50,602 nucleotides of DNA, from positions 1-50,602 of the forward strand of contig MKTJ01000076.1 in NCBI GenBank assembly GCA_001898225.1. Direction: 5' to 3'. A model generated the notes under the pieces. It was given only the letters and a program-made list of their open reading frames with translations, made no database searches and was not told the origin of the DNA. This document shows positions 8,922 through 17,525 of the stretch, in pieces. Position 1 is the stretch's first letter. Each line of letters starts with the position of its first letter. Both the position numbers and the translations under genes were made by a program. This DNA is from Chloroflexi bacterium 54-19. GTDB taxonomy: Bacteria > Chloroflexota > Chloroflexia > Chloroheliales > Chloroheliaceae.

Positions 8922-8975
8922 GTAAACGAAAAAGGTCCGGCAACCTTCACAGGCTACCGGGCCTTTTTCGTTTAC
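8922..8975. terminator. Bidirectional terminator between PucR and SDR genes
   Basis: GTAAACGAAAAAGG (8922-8935) pairs perfectly with 8962-8975, extended inward by CCGG/CCGG to about 19 pairs with a 16-base loop. A/T-rich arm ends serve as the U tract on either strand, fitting two convergent genes. Confidence 0.8.
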
Positions 8976-8985
8976 GCGGAAAATC

Positions 8986-9771
8986 CTAGCTGGGCAGTTT
9001 GAAAGCGGTAAAGCCGCCATCGAGAATGAGGGCGCTGCCGGTCGCAAAACTGGCCGAAGGTGAGGCCAGGTAAAGAATAGCCTCGGCCATTTCTTCGGGA
9101 GTGCCGAGCCGCCCGATAGGCTGGCGGGCTACCATTTTGGCGCGGGCGTCCGCCGGGTCGGCGTAGTTCGAAACCATGCGACCAACCCACGGCGTATCGA
9201 CCGTACCGGGGCAGATGCAGTTCACCCGGATATTGTCTTTGACGTGATCTGCCGCCATCGCCTTGGTCAGGGCCAGCACCGCGCCCTTGGAAGCGCCGTA
9301 AGCGGCCCGGTCCGGCACCGCCACAATCGCCGCGATGCTCGAAACATTGACGATGTTCCCGCCGCCAAATTCCTTCATCTTGGGAATGGCGAAGCGCGAA
9401 ATCTGGTAAATCCCTTTTACGTTCACCGAGAAAATCCGGTCCCAGTCGTCCTCTTTGGTGGTCAGGACCGTGCCGGGGACACCAATTCCGGCGTTATTCA
9501 CCAGAATATCGAGCTTTTTGAAAGTCTCGATGGTGAAGTTTACCAGGGCTTCCGCATCCTCGGAATTCGAAACGTTGACCTTAAAAGCGGCAGCTTTAGG
9601 GGCGTTTTCTTCCCGCCCGATAAGCTCGACGGTCTGCTGGGCGGCTTCCAGGTTGAAATCGGCCACGACCACGTTCGCGCCTTCCGCCGCAAAAATCAGG
9701 GCGGTCTCGCGGCCAATCCCGCTACCGGCCCCGGTAACAATCGCTACCTGGTTCTCAAGTCTCTTAGTCAT
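8986..9771 (-). CDS. Short-chain dehydrogenase/reductase (SDR)
   Basis: NAD(P)-dependent oxidoreductase of the classical SDR family, 261 aa. Cofactor loop TGAGSGIG (13-20), NNAG (92-95), catalytic Ser144/145, Tyr158 and Lys162 in YGASK, and the C-terminal GSALILDGG. An Asp (VVADFN, residue 38) at the end of beta-2 favours NAD over NADP. Its ATG lies two bases after the stop of the upstream FAH-family gene, and its ribosome site GAAAGG is within that gene's last codons, so translation is probably coupled. In sugar-acid pathways such an SDR often precedes an FAH-type hydrolase step; the actual substrate is unknown. Confidence 0.9.
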   Translation of the reverse strand: MTKRLENQVAIVTGAGSGIGRETALIFAAEGANVVVADFNLEAAQQTVELIGREENAPKAAAFKVNVSNSEDAEALVNFTIETFKKLDILVNNAGIGVPGTVLTTKEDDWDRIFSVNVKGIYQISRFAIPKMKEFGGGNIVNVSSIAAIVAVPDRAAYGASKGAVLALTKAMAADHVKDNIRVNCICPGTVDTPWVGRMVSNYADPADARAKMVARQPIGRLGTPEEMAEAILYLASPSASFATGSALILDGGFTAFKLPS

Positions 9772-9773
9772 TT

Positions 9774-10604
9774 TTACCTTTCCAATACTGTATTTTGCAA
9801 GAGTCCTACTTTTTCGATTTCTATCTCAACCACATCCCCGTTTTTGAGCAAGACCTGGGGGTTGCGGGCGTAGCCAATCCCGCCCGGCGTACCTGTCAAA
9901 ATAATGTCACCCGCTTCCAGCGTGATACCCTGGCTTAAAAAGCTAACTAAAGCCGGGATTCTAAAGATAAGCTGGTTGGTATTTGAATCCTGTAAGGTTA
10001 CACCGTTAACCCGGCAGCGAATCGCCAGGTTGTGGGGGTCCGGTACTTCGTCTTTGGTGATGAGCCAGGGTCCGAGCGGACAAAAACCATCCAGGGTCTT
10101 ACCGTGGACCCACTGGCTGCTCGAATGCTGAATGTCGCGGGCGGTTACGTCATTGGCCGTAACATACCCGGCCACGTAGTCCAGCGCCTCCGCCTCGCTC
10201 ACTTTTTTGGCCCGCTTGCCGATTACGACCGCCAGTTCGGCCTCGTAATCGAGGGCTTTGCTGACCCCATCATCCAGGATAGGCTGGTTATGCCCGGTAA
10301 GGGTGTTGTTAAACTTGGCAAACAGGACCGGGCGGGCCGGAATATCCAGGTTGAATTCGGCGGCGTGGTCGGCGTAGTTCATGCCGATGCAGAGGATTTT
10401 CCCGGCGTTTGGCACCGGGGCGTGTAAGGTTACCTCGCTCAGTTGGGCCGTGGCGGGGACCGCCTGGTATTGCGCCAGCCCGGCCAGGTCATTTTCACCA
10501 AGCGCCCGGAAGTCGCCGGGAACCTCGACTATTGCTTCGTCCCGGGTTACTACGCCGCGCCTTACCTGGCTTTCGCCGGGCAGGCTATAGGCTACCAATC
10601 GCAT
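9774..10604 (-). CDS. Fumarylacetoacetate hydrolase (FAH) family protein
   Basis: 276 aa, comprising a short N-terminal domain (about 1-65) and the FAH catalytic fold. The metal-binding acidic set is present: the E-x-E pair in DYEAELAVVIG and the Asp in GYVTANDVTARD. KILCIGMNYADHAAE and LTGTPGGIG are the other family signatures. Members cleave or hydrate 2-oxo/acylpyruvate-type acids (for example fumarylpyruvate hydrolase, 2-keto-3-deoxy-acid lyases, L-rhamnonate pathway hydrolases). With the translationally coupled SDR this suggests a small catabolic operon for a sugar acid or aromatic breakdown product. Start ATG at 10604 follows GGAGAGAG. Confidence 0.9.
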   Translation of the reverse strand: MRLVAYSLPGESQVRRGVVTRDEAIVEVPGDFRALGENDLAGLAQYQAVPATAQLSEVTLHAPVPNAGKILCIGMNYADHAAEFNLDIPARPVLFAKFNNTLTGHNQPILDDGVSKALDYEAELAVVIGKRAKKVSEAEALDYVAGYVTANDVTARDIQHSSSQWVHGKTLDGFCPLGPWLITKDEVPDPHNLAIRCRVNGVTLQDSNTNQLIFRIPALVSFLSQGITLEAGDIILTGTPGGIGYARNPQVLLKNGDVVEIEIEKVGLLQNTVLER

Positions 10605-10701
10605 TTAACTCTCTCCACTTCCTTTGTGGCGTATCCGCTGGCGGCCCTTGCCCGGCAATATCGCCCGACCAGACCTTGCGTTTCGCGTCAGGTACAAAAA
10701 A

Positions 10702-11208
10702 TTAGTTAACCAGTGGTTTTAGGCTTACTTTTTCCGCTTCGAACTGCTGGGTCCACCATTTTGAGAGGTCTTTCCCGTTCAATTCTTCTTCGGGTCCGCT
10801 CAAAAGATGGCCGGTGGCGAACTGGAGCAGGTCGCTGGCGGCGCACAGAAAGACAATATTGTGGGTGGTTTTGAGCGTGTTAAGAAAATAGGGCAGGTGC
10901 TCGTTCTCACCCAGGAGGAGCAGCCCGGCGCGAGCATAAAAAGCGGCCTTGCGGCTGGCAGCCCAGGCCGACCAGCGGCGTTCCCACTCCTGGGGGCTGA
11001 GGCCCAGGGTATCTTCGGCGGGTTTGCCCCGCGCCAGGACCGCGTCGGCCCCGGTCCGTACATCGTGCAGCGTGCGTATGAGGGCCTGGGTCTGACCGGG
11101 GTCGGTGGTTACCTGGGCCAGGGTCAGGCGCTGGTAATTCTGCCCGGAGAGGCCACATTCGGCCAGGCAATTCTCAAAAAAAAGTTTTTCGTTTGGTGTG
11201 TTTAGCAT
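10702..11208 (-). CDS. Conserved hypothetical protein, helical
   Basis: 168 aa, not recognised. The frame extends to 11325, but ATG 11208 is preferred because GGTGAGG precedes it by about ten bases and the upstream residues look non-coding. The sequence is rich in Leu, Ala and Trp (ERRWSAWAASRKAAFYARAGLLLLGENEHLPYFLNTLK) and predicted largely alpha-helical, with no signal peptide or membrane segment. It is separated by 97 bases from the FAH gene and may share its transcript. No catalytic motif is evident. Confidence 0.6.
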   Translation of the reverse strand: MLNTPNEKLFFENCLAECGLSGQNYQRLTLAQVTTDPGQTQALIRTLHDVRTGADAVLARGKPAEDTLGLSPQEWERRWSAWAASRKAAFYARAGLLLLGENEHLPYFLNTLKTTHNIVFLCAASDLLQFATGHLLSGPEEELNGKDLSKWWTQQFEAEKVSLKPLVN

Positions 11209-11290
11209 GCTGACAGACCTCACCTTCTTACTGCTAGTCGTGAAGTTCCTTTTATACAGACCTGAAAGTTGTATATTGTATTTAAAAGGA

Positions 11291-11318
11291 ATTATAGCCA
11301 ACTTCCGGCCCAACGCAA
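11291..11318 (-). promoter_or_regulatory. Possible promoter of the 168-aa hypothetical gene
   Basis: Reading the minus strand: -35 TTGCGT (11318-11313), 16-base spacer, -10 TATAAT (11296-11291), giving a leader of about 80 bases. The -10 is perfect, the -35 weak. Confidence 0.4.
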
Positions 11319-11380
11319 CCCACAAGGGGAAGCTAGAAAAGTGTTTAGTTTTCAGTTTTTAGTGTTTAGTAGTAAGGCTT

Positions 11381-11545
11381 GTCATTCGAGGGTTTTTTGT
11401 TATATGGAGTGTTCTACTTTGTCATTCCGACCGAAGGGGCAATCAAATTGGCGGAATCTAGCTCGAAGGGATACCTGTGGCTAGCGCCAGTAGCGAAATT
11501 CAAGGTCACCAACTTGTCATTTCGAGCGTAGCGAGAAATCTCCGG
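11381..11545. repeat. Cluster of GTCATTYCGA-type REP-like repeats
   Basis: Three copies in a gene-free spacer: 11381 (GTCATTCGAG, partial), 11421-11460 (GTCATTCCGACCGAAGG and a closing GGCGGAATCTA) and 11516-11541 (GTCATTTCGAGCG, continuing TAGCGAGAAATCT). The second and third have inverted ATTCC/GGAAT-like or TTTCG/CGAGAAAT ends. This sequence type is a known dispersed palindromic repeat in many unrelated bacterial genomes. The rest of the spacer (11209-11802, about 590 bases) holds nothing else recognisable. Confidence 0.65.
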
Positions 11546-11802
11546 TCCGTTGGACAATATCACGGTCGTTTATGCATGGAATGGCGCTTGCCTGTTTCGT
11601 ATCGCACCCGGTGAGCCTGGGGCCGAGAAAAACCGAATCTGGTATTAGAACGGGGAAAGCAATATTACTGAAATTAGGATTTAGTGAAAAGTTAACACAA
11701 AAAGAGCGGTTTGCTGGTAAAATAATGCTACCGACAGCTCAAAAGAGTAAAATAAAGCCAGCCGTTTTAAGATAATCCAGGCCGCGCCGGAACGAGGTTC
11801 TT

Positions 11803-13071
11803 TTGTTTTTCAGTAGTAAATTTAAACTTTTCTCCAGGCTGGTGTCTTTTATACTGGTTTGTATTCTGGCCGGGCTGTTAGCCGGTTGCACCGATCCTAC
11901 AACCGCAACCCCGGTTCCACCGACAGCCGTCTTTAAACCGGCGGCTCCTACCGCAACCGCCGCCCAGGCTGTCCCACCCACCGAAGCGCCAACCAGCGCC
12001 CCGGTCTTTCTACCCACCGCGACCCCTGTCCCACCGACCTCAGATGTACCCGACCCTACGGCGACCCCCGGCAACAACTCTACGACGCCAGCCGAAAGTC
12101 AGGACCAGGCCCTGGCCGGGAATATCCCGCCCACTATCCCGGGCTTAAAAGTAAGCGATTTGCCTCTTTTCAACGGTTTGCCTAAAATACCCCTTACAAA
12201 CCTTGCAGCCGCCCCGGCGGTGCCGACTCCTACCCGCAAAGCCAATTACGGCGCGAGCGGCCAGCCGAAGATAGGGGTCCAGGCCGGACACTGGATGATT
12301 GACCAGTTGCCTGACCCCCTGGCTTCGCTCCGCAGCCAGACCGGTGGGTCCGGTGGGGGTGTACGCGAGGTCGATTACGTCCTGGATATTGCTCGCCGGG
12401 TCCAGGCTAATTTGCAGGCTGCCGGTTACGAGGTGGATTTGTTACCCGCAACCGTCCCGGCGGATTATACCGCCGACGCTTTCGTGGCGATTCACGCCGA
12501 TGCTTCGACTGCGGGCTCACCGAGCGGTTACAAGTTAGCCCGCAGCCGCTTTAGCCCGATTCCGAATACCGATGACGCCCTTCTCAACGCGGTTTCGAGT
12601 GTCTATGGTCCGGCGACCGGTTTTCGCTGGGACGATAATATCACCCGTAACATGAGCGGTTACTACGCTTTTAACAGCCGCCGCCGGGTTTACGCCGTCA
12701 GCAAAGGTACCCCTGCTATCATTATCGAGACGGGTTACCTGACCAGCGCCAGCGACCGCAATTACCTGGTCAACCACAAAGATGTGGTGGCGAACAGCAT
12801 CGCCCAGGGTATAATAAACTTTATAAACGCGCGGCCACCGTTAGACCAGCGCGAAAAACCGTCCTCGACTACCCCCGGTGTGGTGGTCAGCCAGGACAAC
12901 ACACCGGTCTATGACCAACCCAATGGCAAGGCAATTGCTTATCTATCTAAAGACCAGCGCTTCGAGGTTTACGAAGTGCGCGATGATTACTACACGGTCT
13001 TTCTGCCGTATCTTAACAGGACGGCCTATCTGCGGCGCACCGACGCGACCACCACTACCGTGCCACGCTAG
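11803..13071 (+). CDS. N-acetylmuramoyl-L-alanine amidase lipoprotein with SH3 domain
   Basis: Peptidoglycan amidase exported and lipid-anchored. Starts at TTG 11803 (CGAGG seven bases before). The signal peptide ends in the lipobox LLAGC, with Cys29 as the acylated residue. Residues 30-145 are a Pro/Thr/Ala-rich linker. The Amidase_3 domain (about 155-340) has zinc ligands His163 (QAGHW), Glu189 (REVD) and His231 (AIHAD) and the catalytic Glu309 (IIIETGY). The C-terminal 70 residues form an SH3b-like domain (VVVSQDNTPVYDQPNGKAIAYLSKDQRFEVYE). Likely role: cell-wall remodelling outside the membrane. A weak GC hairpin follows at 13078-13096. Confidence 0.9.
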   Translation: MFFSSKFKLFSRLVSFILVCILAGLLAGCTDPTTATPVPPTAVFKPAAPTATAAQAVPPTEAPTSAPVFLPTATPVPPTSDVPDPTATPGNNSTTPAESQDQALAGNIPPTIPGLKVSDLPLFNGLPKIPLTNLAAAPAVPTPTRKANYGASGQPKIGVQAGHWMIDQLPDPLASLRSQTGGSGGGVREVDYVLDIARRVQANLQAAGYEVDLLPATVPADYTADAFVAIHADASTAGSPSGYKLARSRFSPIPNTDDALLNAVSSVYGPATGFRWDDNITRNMSGYYAFNSRRRVYAVSKGTPAIIIETGYLTSASDRNYLVNHKDVVANSIAQGIINFINARPPLDQREKPSSTTPGVVVSQDNTPVYDQPNGKAIAYLSKDQRFEVYEVRDDYYTVFLPYLNRTAYLRRTDATTTTVPR

Positions 13072-13077
13072 CTTGCT

Positions 13078-13096
13078 CCCCGCGTTTGGGGCGGGG
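13078..13096 (+). terminator. Weak hairpin after the amidase gene
   Basis: CCCCGC (13078-13083) pairs with GCGGGG (13091-13096). Only ATTT follows, so termination may be partial. Confidence 0.4.
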
Positions 13097-13167
13097 ATTT
13101 CCAGAACGATGGGGTTCTAAAACAATAGTTTTTGAACGTACAGAGTCAGGACAAGGAGAGGATTATT

Positions 13168-13728
13168 TTGGAAAATCTGGAAAAGCTAAGCCGGGAGGTA
13201 TGGGGCGCTTACGAGTACCTGCGAGATACCGACCTTTCCACCGTTTCGGGTACCAGCCGTTTGCTGCGTTCGAGTAACCGCCACAAGTTGCACGACCGCA
13301 TGGTGGAAGAACTGGTGGAACTACGGGGAGTGGTCGAAGGGACGCACTTTCACGAAGGTTTCGCCCACGATTTAATTCTGGAAGGCAACGAGGTCTGGTA
13401 CTGGGGTACCTGCACCGCCATCAACGCAGGCATGGATTACGAAAGCCTGCTGCCGCACCGGGCTCTACAGACCGGTTACGATACCGACCCGGTGTCGCGC
13501 CCGGAACTGGTGCCGGTATTTGATAAACTTCTAAAGAAACTGGATGGCCCCCAGTCGCACGACGACGAACTGGCGAACCTGGTCCAGGTCTTTTGTCTGG
13601 TCGGGCGGGCCTGTCGCCTGAACGAAATGCCGCCGGACCGCCTGCTCGAACAGGATAAGACCGAGATGAGCCAGAAAGATTACCTGGCGAATTACTGGAA
13701 GCGCCCGGCCCCGTTGCTGAGTCGCTAA
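13168..13728 (+). CDS. Conserved hypothetical protein, about 186 aa
   Basis: Not recognised. TTG 13168 is chosen over TTG 13132 because AAGGAGAGG precedes it at ideal spacing. The product is soluble, acidic and helical, with a conserved-looking central block EGTHFHEGFAHDLILEGNEVWYWGTCTAINAGMDYESLLPH that carries His, Asp and Glu residues suited to metal or phosphate binding. I considered a MazG-like pyrophosphohydrolase fold, but the E-x-x-E...E-x-x-D pattern is not clearly met. It lies between two exported cell-envelope enzymes in the same direction, only 33 bases before the GDSL gene, suggesting co-transcription with it. Confidence 0.6.
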   Translation: MENLEKLSREVWGAYEYLRDTDLSTVSGTSRLLRSSNRHKLHDRMVEELVELRGVVEGTHFHEGFAHDLILEGNEVWYWGTCTAINAGMDYESLLPHRALQTGYDTDPVSRPELVPVFDKLLKKLDGPQSHDDELANLVQVFCLVGRACRLNEMPPDRLLEQDKTEMSQKDYLANYWKRPAPLLSR

Positions 13729-13761
13729 AGGCGGGCCATTGGCGGCCCGGATGTTGAGGAA

Positions 13762-15024
13762 ATGCGGAAGAATTTAAAGTTTTTGGGGCTAATCGGGGCC
13801 GGGCTGCTCCTGGGGTTAGGACTGGCCTTTCTCACCGGGCGGTTTTCACCGTCAACTAACTCCGGTCGCCCGGCTTCGATTGCGACGCCCAACCCCAACG
13901 CGGCGGCCTCGGCCAACCCCACCGCTACTCCGCTTCCCTACCAGAATACCGGCCTGTCCAAACCACCCGTTGCCCCGGCCCACCCGGCCATCCCGACCGC
14001 GATTGGCGGCGAATATATTGCCCTGGGCGATTCCGTAGCCTACGGCATCGGCGCGCCTGACCCGAATAACCAGGGTTACGCCGGGCTTTTCTACGCTAAC
14101 TACCTGAAGCGGGTCCAGCCCGACCTGCTCTCCTACCGCAACCTGGCGGTTCCGGGCGAAACTACTACCTCTTTTTTAACCAGGACCAGCGGCAAGAGCC
14201 AGTTACAGAATTTCAAAGATGAGGTTGCCAACGCCGCCAAGTCCGGCCTGCGCGTTAGCCCGGTCAGTTTAACTATTGGCGCGAACGACCTGTTAAATGT
14301 CGAAGGCAAGTCCGATACCGACCGCCAGGCCGCTCTCGATAAGTTCGATGCTAATTTCGTACGGATTCTTGATGAAATTCGCGGGCAAATCGGCCAGGCC
14401 GACCTGCTGGTCACGACCTATTACAATCCGTTAGCTTACAATACCGGCGGCAACGACATCGAATCGGATTGGTTCCGGCGTTTCGATGCGGTCATCCGGC
14501 AGCGGGTCCAGGAAAAAGGGGCGAAACTGGTCGATTTCAACGCCCCGGTGGCCGGTAAGGAAAGAGACCTGACCTGGATAACCTCTAATGACATTCACCC
14601 GACCCCGGCAGGGCATATCGTCCTGGCCCAGGCCATGTGGAAGGCTACAGGCTACGATACGACCCCACCCAGCCTGACCCTGACCTATAACCCCGTGGCC
14701 GCCAACGGCGCGGTGAATTCCAATAGCCGTCTGCCTTTTAAGGTCGCGGCCATTGATGATTGGGCCTTTGCCGCCGGGAATAGCGTCAGTGATTCGCCGG
14801 GCGCGGGCAGTCTGGCCGGGGCCTGGGTCACGCTCGATGATGGCCCTCGCACGGCCCTTTTAGCGGTGCCAATCCGCTACGCCCAGGTGACAGATGGCGG
14901 TTTGGAATATAGCTATGTTCTGGATACCACGCAATTAGCGCCCGGTAGGCACACCCTCAAATTTGAAGCCACCGACTTAGCCGGGAACACTTCTCCCCTC
15001 GAAATAAATTTTACCCAGGTTTAA
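13762..15024 (+). CDS. Membrane-anchored or secreted SGNH/GDSL hydrolase
   Basis: 420 aa esterase/lipase-type enzyme. An N-terminal signal or anchor (residues 5-26) is followed by a Pro/Asn/Ala-rich linker (30-80). SGNH blocks: GDS with nucleophile Ser91, block II Gly (AVPGETT, about 132), block III GAND with Asn175, and block V DIHP with Asp277 and His279. After residue 290 comes a beta-rich Ig-like C-terminal domain ending LKFEATDLAGNTSPLEINF, typical of surface-attachment or sugar-binding modules. Substrate unknown: phospholipid, acyl ester or cell-wall acetyl groups are options. Start ATG at 13762 with TGAGGAA just before it. Confidence 0.9.
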   Translation: MRKNLKFLGLIGAGLLLGLGLAFLTGRFSPSTNSGRPASIATPNPNAAASANPTATPLPYQNTGLSKPPVAPAHPAIPTAIGGEYIALGDSVAYGIGAPDPNNQGYAGLFYANYLKRVQPDLLSYRNLAVPGETTTSFLTRTSGKSQLQNFKDEVANAAKSGLRVSPVSLTIGANDLLNVEGKSDTDRQAALDKFDANFVRILDEIRGQIGQADLLVTTYYNPLAYNTGGNDIESDWFRRFDAVIRQRVQEKGAKLVDFNAPVAGKERDLTWITSNDIHPTPAGHIVLAQAMWKATGYDTTPPSLTLTYNPVAANGAVNSNSRLPFKVAAIDDWAFAAGNSVSDSPGAGSLAGAWVTLDDGPRTALLAVPIRYAQVTDGGLEYSYVLDTTQLAPGRHTLKFEATDLAGNTSPLEINFTQV

Positions 15025-15032
15025 TTTCTAAA

Positions 15033-15625
15033 ATGGACCAACTTTTCCCACAATCTGAACCTATTACTATTCCGGGACTGCTTTATCTGCCGGATTATCT
15101 TAACGAGGCCCAGGAGAACTATTTAAAAACTCATGTTGACCGCCAACTCTGGTTAAACGACCTCAAACGCCGGGTTCAACACTATGGCTATCGCTATAAC
15201 TACAAAGCCGGGCGGTTGACGCGCAAACAGATTTTCTCGGACTGTTACCGAAGTGGGTCTTACCGCTCCTTGAGAAGATAGAGCGTGAGAAGCTAATTGA
15301 GAAGATGCCCGACCAGCTTATCGTCAACGAGTACCAGCCGGGGCAGGGCATCAGCCCGCATATTGATTGCGTGCCCTGCTTCGAGGAAACCATTTTCTCG
15401 CTCAGCCTCGGTTCGGGCTGCACCATGGATTTTACCCACACTAAAACTTCCGAAAAGACCGCTCTTTTCTTAGAACCCCGCAGCCTTCTGATTTTACGGG
15501 GCGAGGCCCGTTACAACTGGAAACATGCTATCGCTCCCCGCACGACCGACCTTTACCGGGACCACCTTTTGCCAAGGGGCCGCCGGATTTCTCTCACCTT
15601 TAGAAATATCCGCCTGAATCCATAA
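15033..15625 (+). pseudogene. AlkB-like 2-oxoglutarate/Fe(II) dioxygenase, frameshifted
   Basis: Two overlapping frames encode one AlkB-family protein of about 197 aa. The 5' part (15033 to about 15226) reads through YGYRYNYKAGRLTRK. The 3' part continues in another frame as DFLGLLPKWVLPLLEKIEREKLIEKMPDQLIVNEYQPGQGISPHID. Restoring one base near the AAA at 15225-15227 joins them. Iron ligands HxD (PHIDC) and the distal His (WKHAI), plus the 2-oxoglutarate Arg (RRISLTFR), are intact in the second frame. AlkB homologues demethylate alkylated DNA/RNA bases. Either a recent inactivating deletion, a sequencing error or, less likely, programmed slippage. It starts nine bases after the GDSL gene. 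Confidence 0.8.
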
Positions 15626-15681
15626 CTATTAGTCGCCAGCCAAAGCCGAGAGTATGATAAAATGCCTGGTAATTAGAGTAA

Positions 15682-15708
15682 GGCAAACTGCTGCCAGGGT
15701 AGTTTGCC
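15682..15708. repeat. Hairpin upstream of the CorC-like gene
   Basis: GGCAAACT (15682-15689) pairs with AGTTTGCC (15701-15708) around an 11-base loop. A possible -10, TATGAT at 15653-15658, precedes it, so it may lie in the 5' leader of the next gene. No riboswitch class recognised. Confidence 0.35.
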
Positions 15709-15875
15709 GGCAGGTTCAACCGTAGGTCTCACCCCTGGGTCCAAACCTTTGGCCCCGACCCTTACCTCTGGTCTATGACCCGGTTCGGCCCGGATTTTGA
15801 AACGAACATATAACACCTTGGCCCGGCCATTTACGGTCCGGCCCAACGTGATACCCAAAGGAATAATTTAGATAA

Positions 15876-17303
15876 ATGGACGGCTGGATAGAATACCTCA
15901 TCCTCATTTTCTTGATACTCGTTAACGCTTTTTTCGCGGCCAGTGAGCTTGCGATTGTTTCCTCCCGCAAGAGTCGTATAAAACAGATGGCCGAGGATGG
16001 CAGCCGCCGGGCCCGCTCGGTCCTGCGCCTGAGCGAGAATCCCAGCCGTTTCCTGGCGACCATCCAGATTGGCGTGACCCTGGCAAGTTTTTTTGCCTCG
16101 GCTTTTGGCGCGGTCAGTCTCAGCAACGCCCTGGAAAGCTTCTTTAAGGGCATCTCGTTCCTGGCCCCGGCGGCAGGGACGCTCTCCTTTATCATCGTGA
16201 CCATCCTGATTGCTTTCGTTACCCTGCTTATTGGCGAACTGGTGCCAAAGACCCTGGCCGTCGGGGCCGCCGAGCAAATCGCCCTGCTGGTAGCTCGCCC
16301 TATCGAAATCCTGGCAAAGGTGGCCGCCCCGCTGGTAGCCTTCTTGACCGGCGCCACCAATCTGATTGTAAGGATGCTTGGCGGCAAACAGAAGGCCGGG
16401 ACCGCCTCGGTCAGCCAGGAGGAAATCGTTTCGATGGTGGTTACCGGGCAGGAGGAAGGTGTTTTCCAGCCCCAGCAAGAAGAACTTATCCGCAGCGTCT
16501 TTGACTTCTCCGAGAAACGGGTCCGCGAGGTCATGGTGCCCCGGCCCGATATGGTGATGCTCGACGCGACCCTGACTTTGCAGGAAGCCATGCCCGAAAT
16601 CCTCGAAACCGATTACTCGCGCTATCCTCTCTTTACCGATAACCGGGAAACCATTACCGGGGTCGTCTTTAGCAAGGATATTTTACGGGCCTTTGCTACC
16701 GGCACGACCCAGCGCAAATTGGCCGAGTTAGCCCGCCCGCCTTTCTTTGTGCCGGAATCGAAACACGTTTCGGAGCTCTTTGCCGACCTGCAAAAGAGCC
16801 GCAACCACCTGGCCCTGGTCGTGGATGAGTACGGTAGTGTTTCGGGCCTGGTGACGCTCGAAGACTTGCTCGAAGAAATCGTGGGCGAAATCCAGGACGA
16901 GTTCGACCACGAAGAAAGCCCTATCGTCAAAATTAGGGAGAACGAGTATCTTTTGAACGGTCGGACCTCTCTTTTCGATTTGAGCCAGGAACTCGAACAG
17001 GATTTGAGCCTGAACGAGGCGGGGGCACGCCTGGAAGTGGATACTATCGCGGGCCTGGTGATGGCCGAACTCAAACATATCCCCGAACAGGGCGAGACCG
17101 TCCGGTTGCCGGTAGAGCGCGAGGTGGTGGAAGACGTTGACGAGGAATACCGCCAGGGCCTGGCCAAACTGCCGGAAGCGGTGCTTCTGACCGTCGAGAA
17201 AATGGACGGCCTGCGCATCGAGCAGGTCCGGTTAAAAATCGAATATCCTGCCACCGCCGAAGCATTGACGGACCAGAACCCGGCCCCGTTACCGACCGAT
17301 TAA
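15876..17303 (+). CDS. CNNM/HlyC-CorC family membrane protein with CBS domains
   Basis: 475 aa. The N-terminal DUF21/CNNM transmembrane region (about 1-190) begins MDGWIEYLILIFLILVNAFFAASELAIVSSRKSRI, and the second block contains ELVPKTLAV, both typical. A CBS pair spans about 210-335 (VMVPRPDMVMLDA... and VVDEYGSVSGLVTLEDLLEEIVGEI), and a CorC_HlyC C-terminal domain about 350-440. Relatives act in Mg2+/Co2+ efflux or resistance; the older 'hemolysin' label is not supported functionally. The CBS pair would bind adenine nucleotide. Start ATG at 15876; AAAGGA lies 13 bases upstream, rather far. Confidence 0.9.
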   Translation: MDGWIEYLILIFLILVNAFFAASELAIVSSRKSRIKQMAEDGSRRARSVLRLSENPSRFLATIQIGVTLASFFASAFGAVSLSNALESFFKGISFLAPAAGTLSFIIVTILIAFVTLLIGELVPKTLAVGAAEQIALLVARPIEILAKVAAPLVAFLTGATNLIVRMLGGKQKAGTASVSQEEIVSMVVTGQEEGVFQPQQEELIRSVFDFSEKRVREVMVPRPDMVMLDATLTLQEAMPEILETDYSRYPLFTDNRETITGVVFSKDILRAFATGTTQRKLAELARPPFFVPESKHVSELFADLQKSRNHLALVVDEYGSVSGLVTLEDLLEEIVGEIQDEFDHEESPIVKIRENEYLLNGRTSLFDLSQELEQDLSLNEAGARLEVDTIAGLVMAELKHIPEQGETVRLPVEREVVEDVDEEYRQGLAKLPEAVLLTVEKMDGLRIEQVRLKIEYPATAEALTDQNPAPLPTD

Positions 17304-17344
17304 GCCGCCCAGCTTTTGGTGGTCTGTAAATCTCTTTTCCAAAA

Positions 17345-17353
17345 TGCTATAAT
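17345..17353 (+). promoter_or_regulatory. Extended -10 promoter before trmB-like gene
   Basis: TGCTATAAT: perfect TATAAT at 17348-17353 with the extended TGn. The -35 region (TGTAAA) is weak. It gives a leader of about 165 bases with T-rich and GC hairpin-prone segments. Confidence 0.55.
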
Positions 17354-17525
17354 AGCGGAAAAATCATCGTTAAACGTAGGTATGAAGGGCTAACAGGTTC
17401 GTGCGGAGTCAGGATAAAAGGCTGGTTTTTTCTAATCCCGGTTATTCGGCCCGGCTTTTTGGTCCCGGCGTGTACCCGCGTGCGACGTTTAGCATTTTAG
17501 AGATTCTGGAATCAAGGGGGAAAAA

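Noticed and set aside
15876..17303. Hemolysin function for the CBS/CorC membrane protein
   Set aside because: The hemolysin name is historical; domains point to metal-ion efflux or homeostasis.
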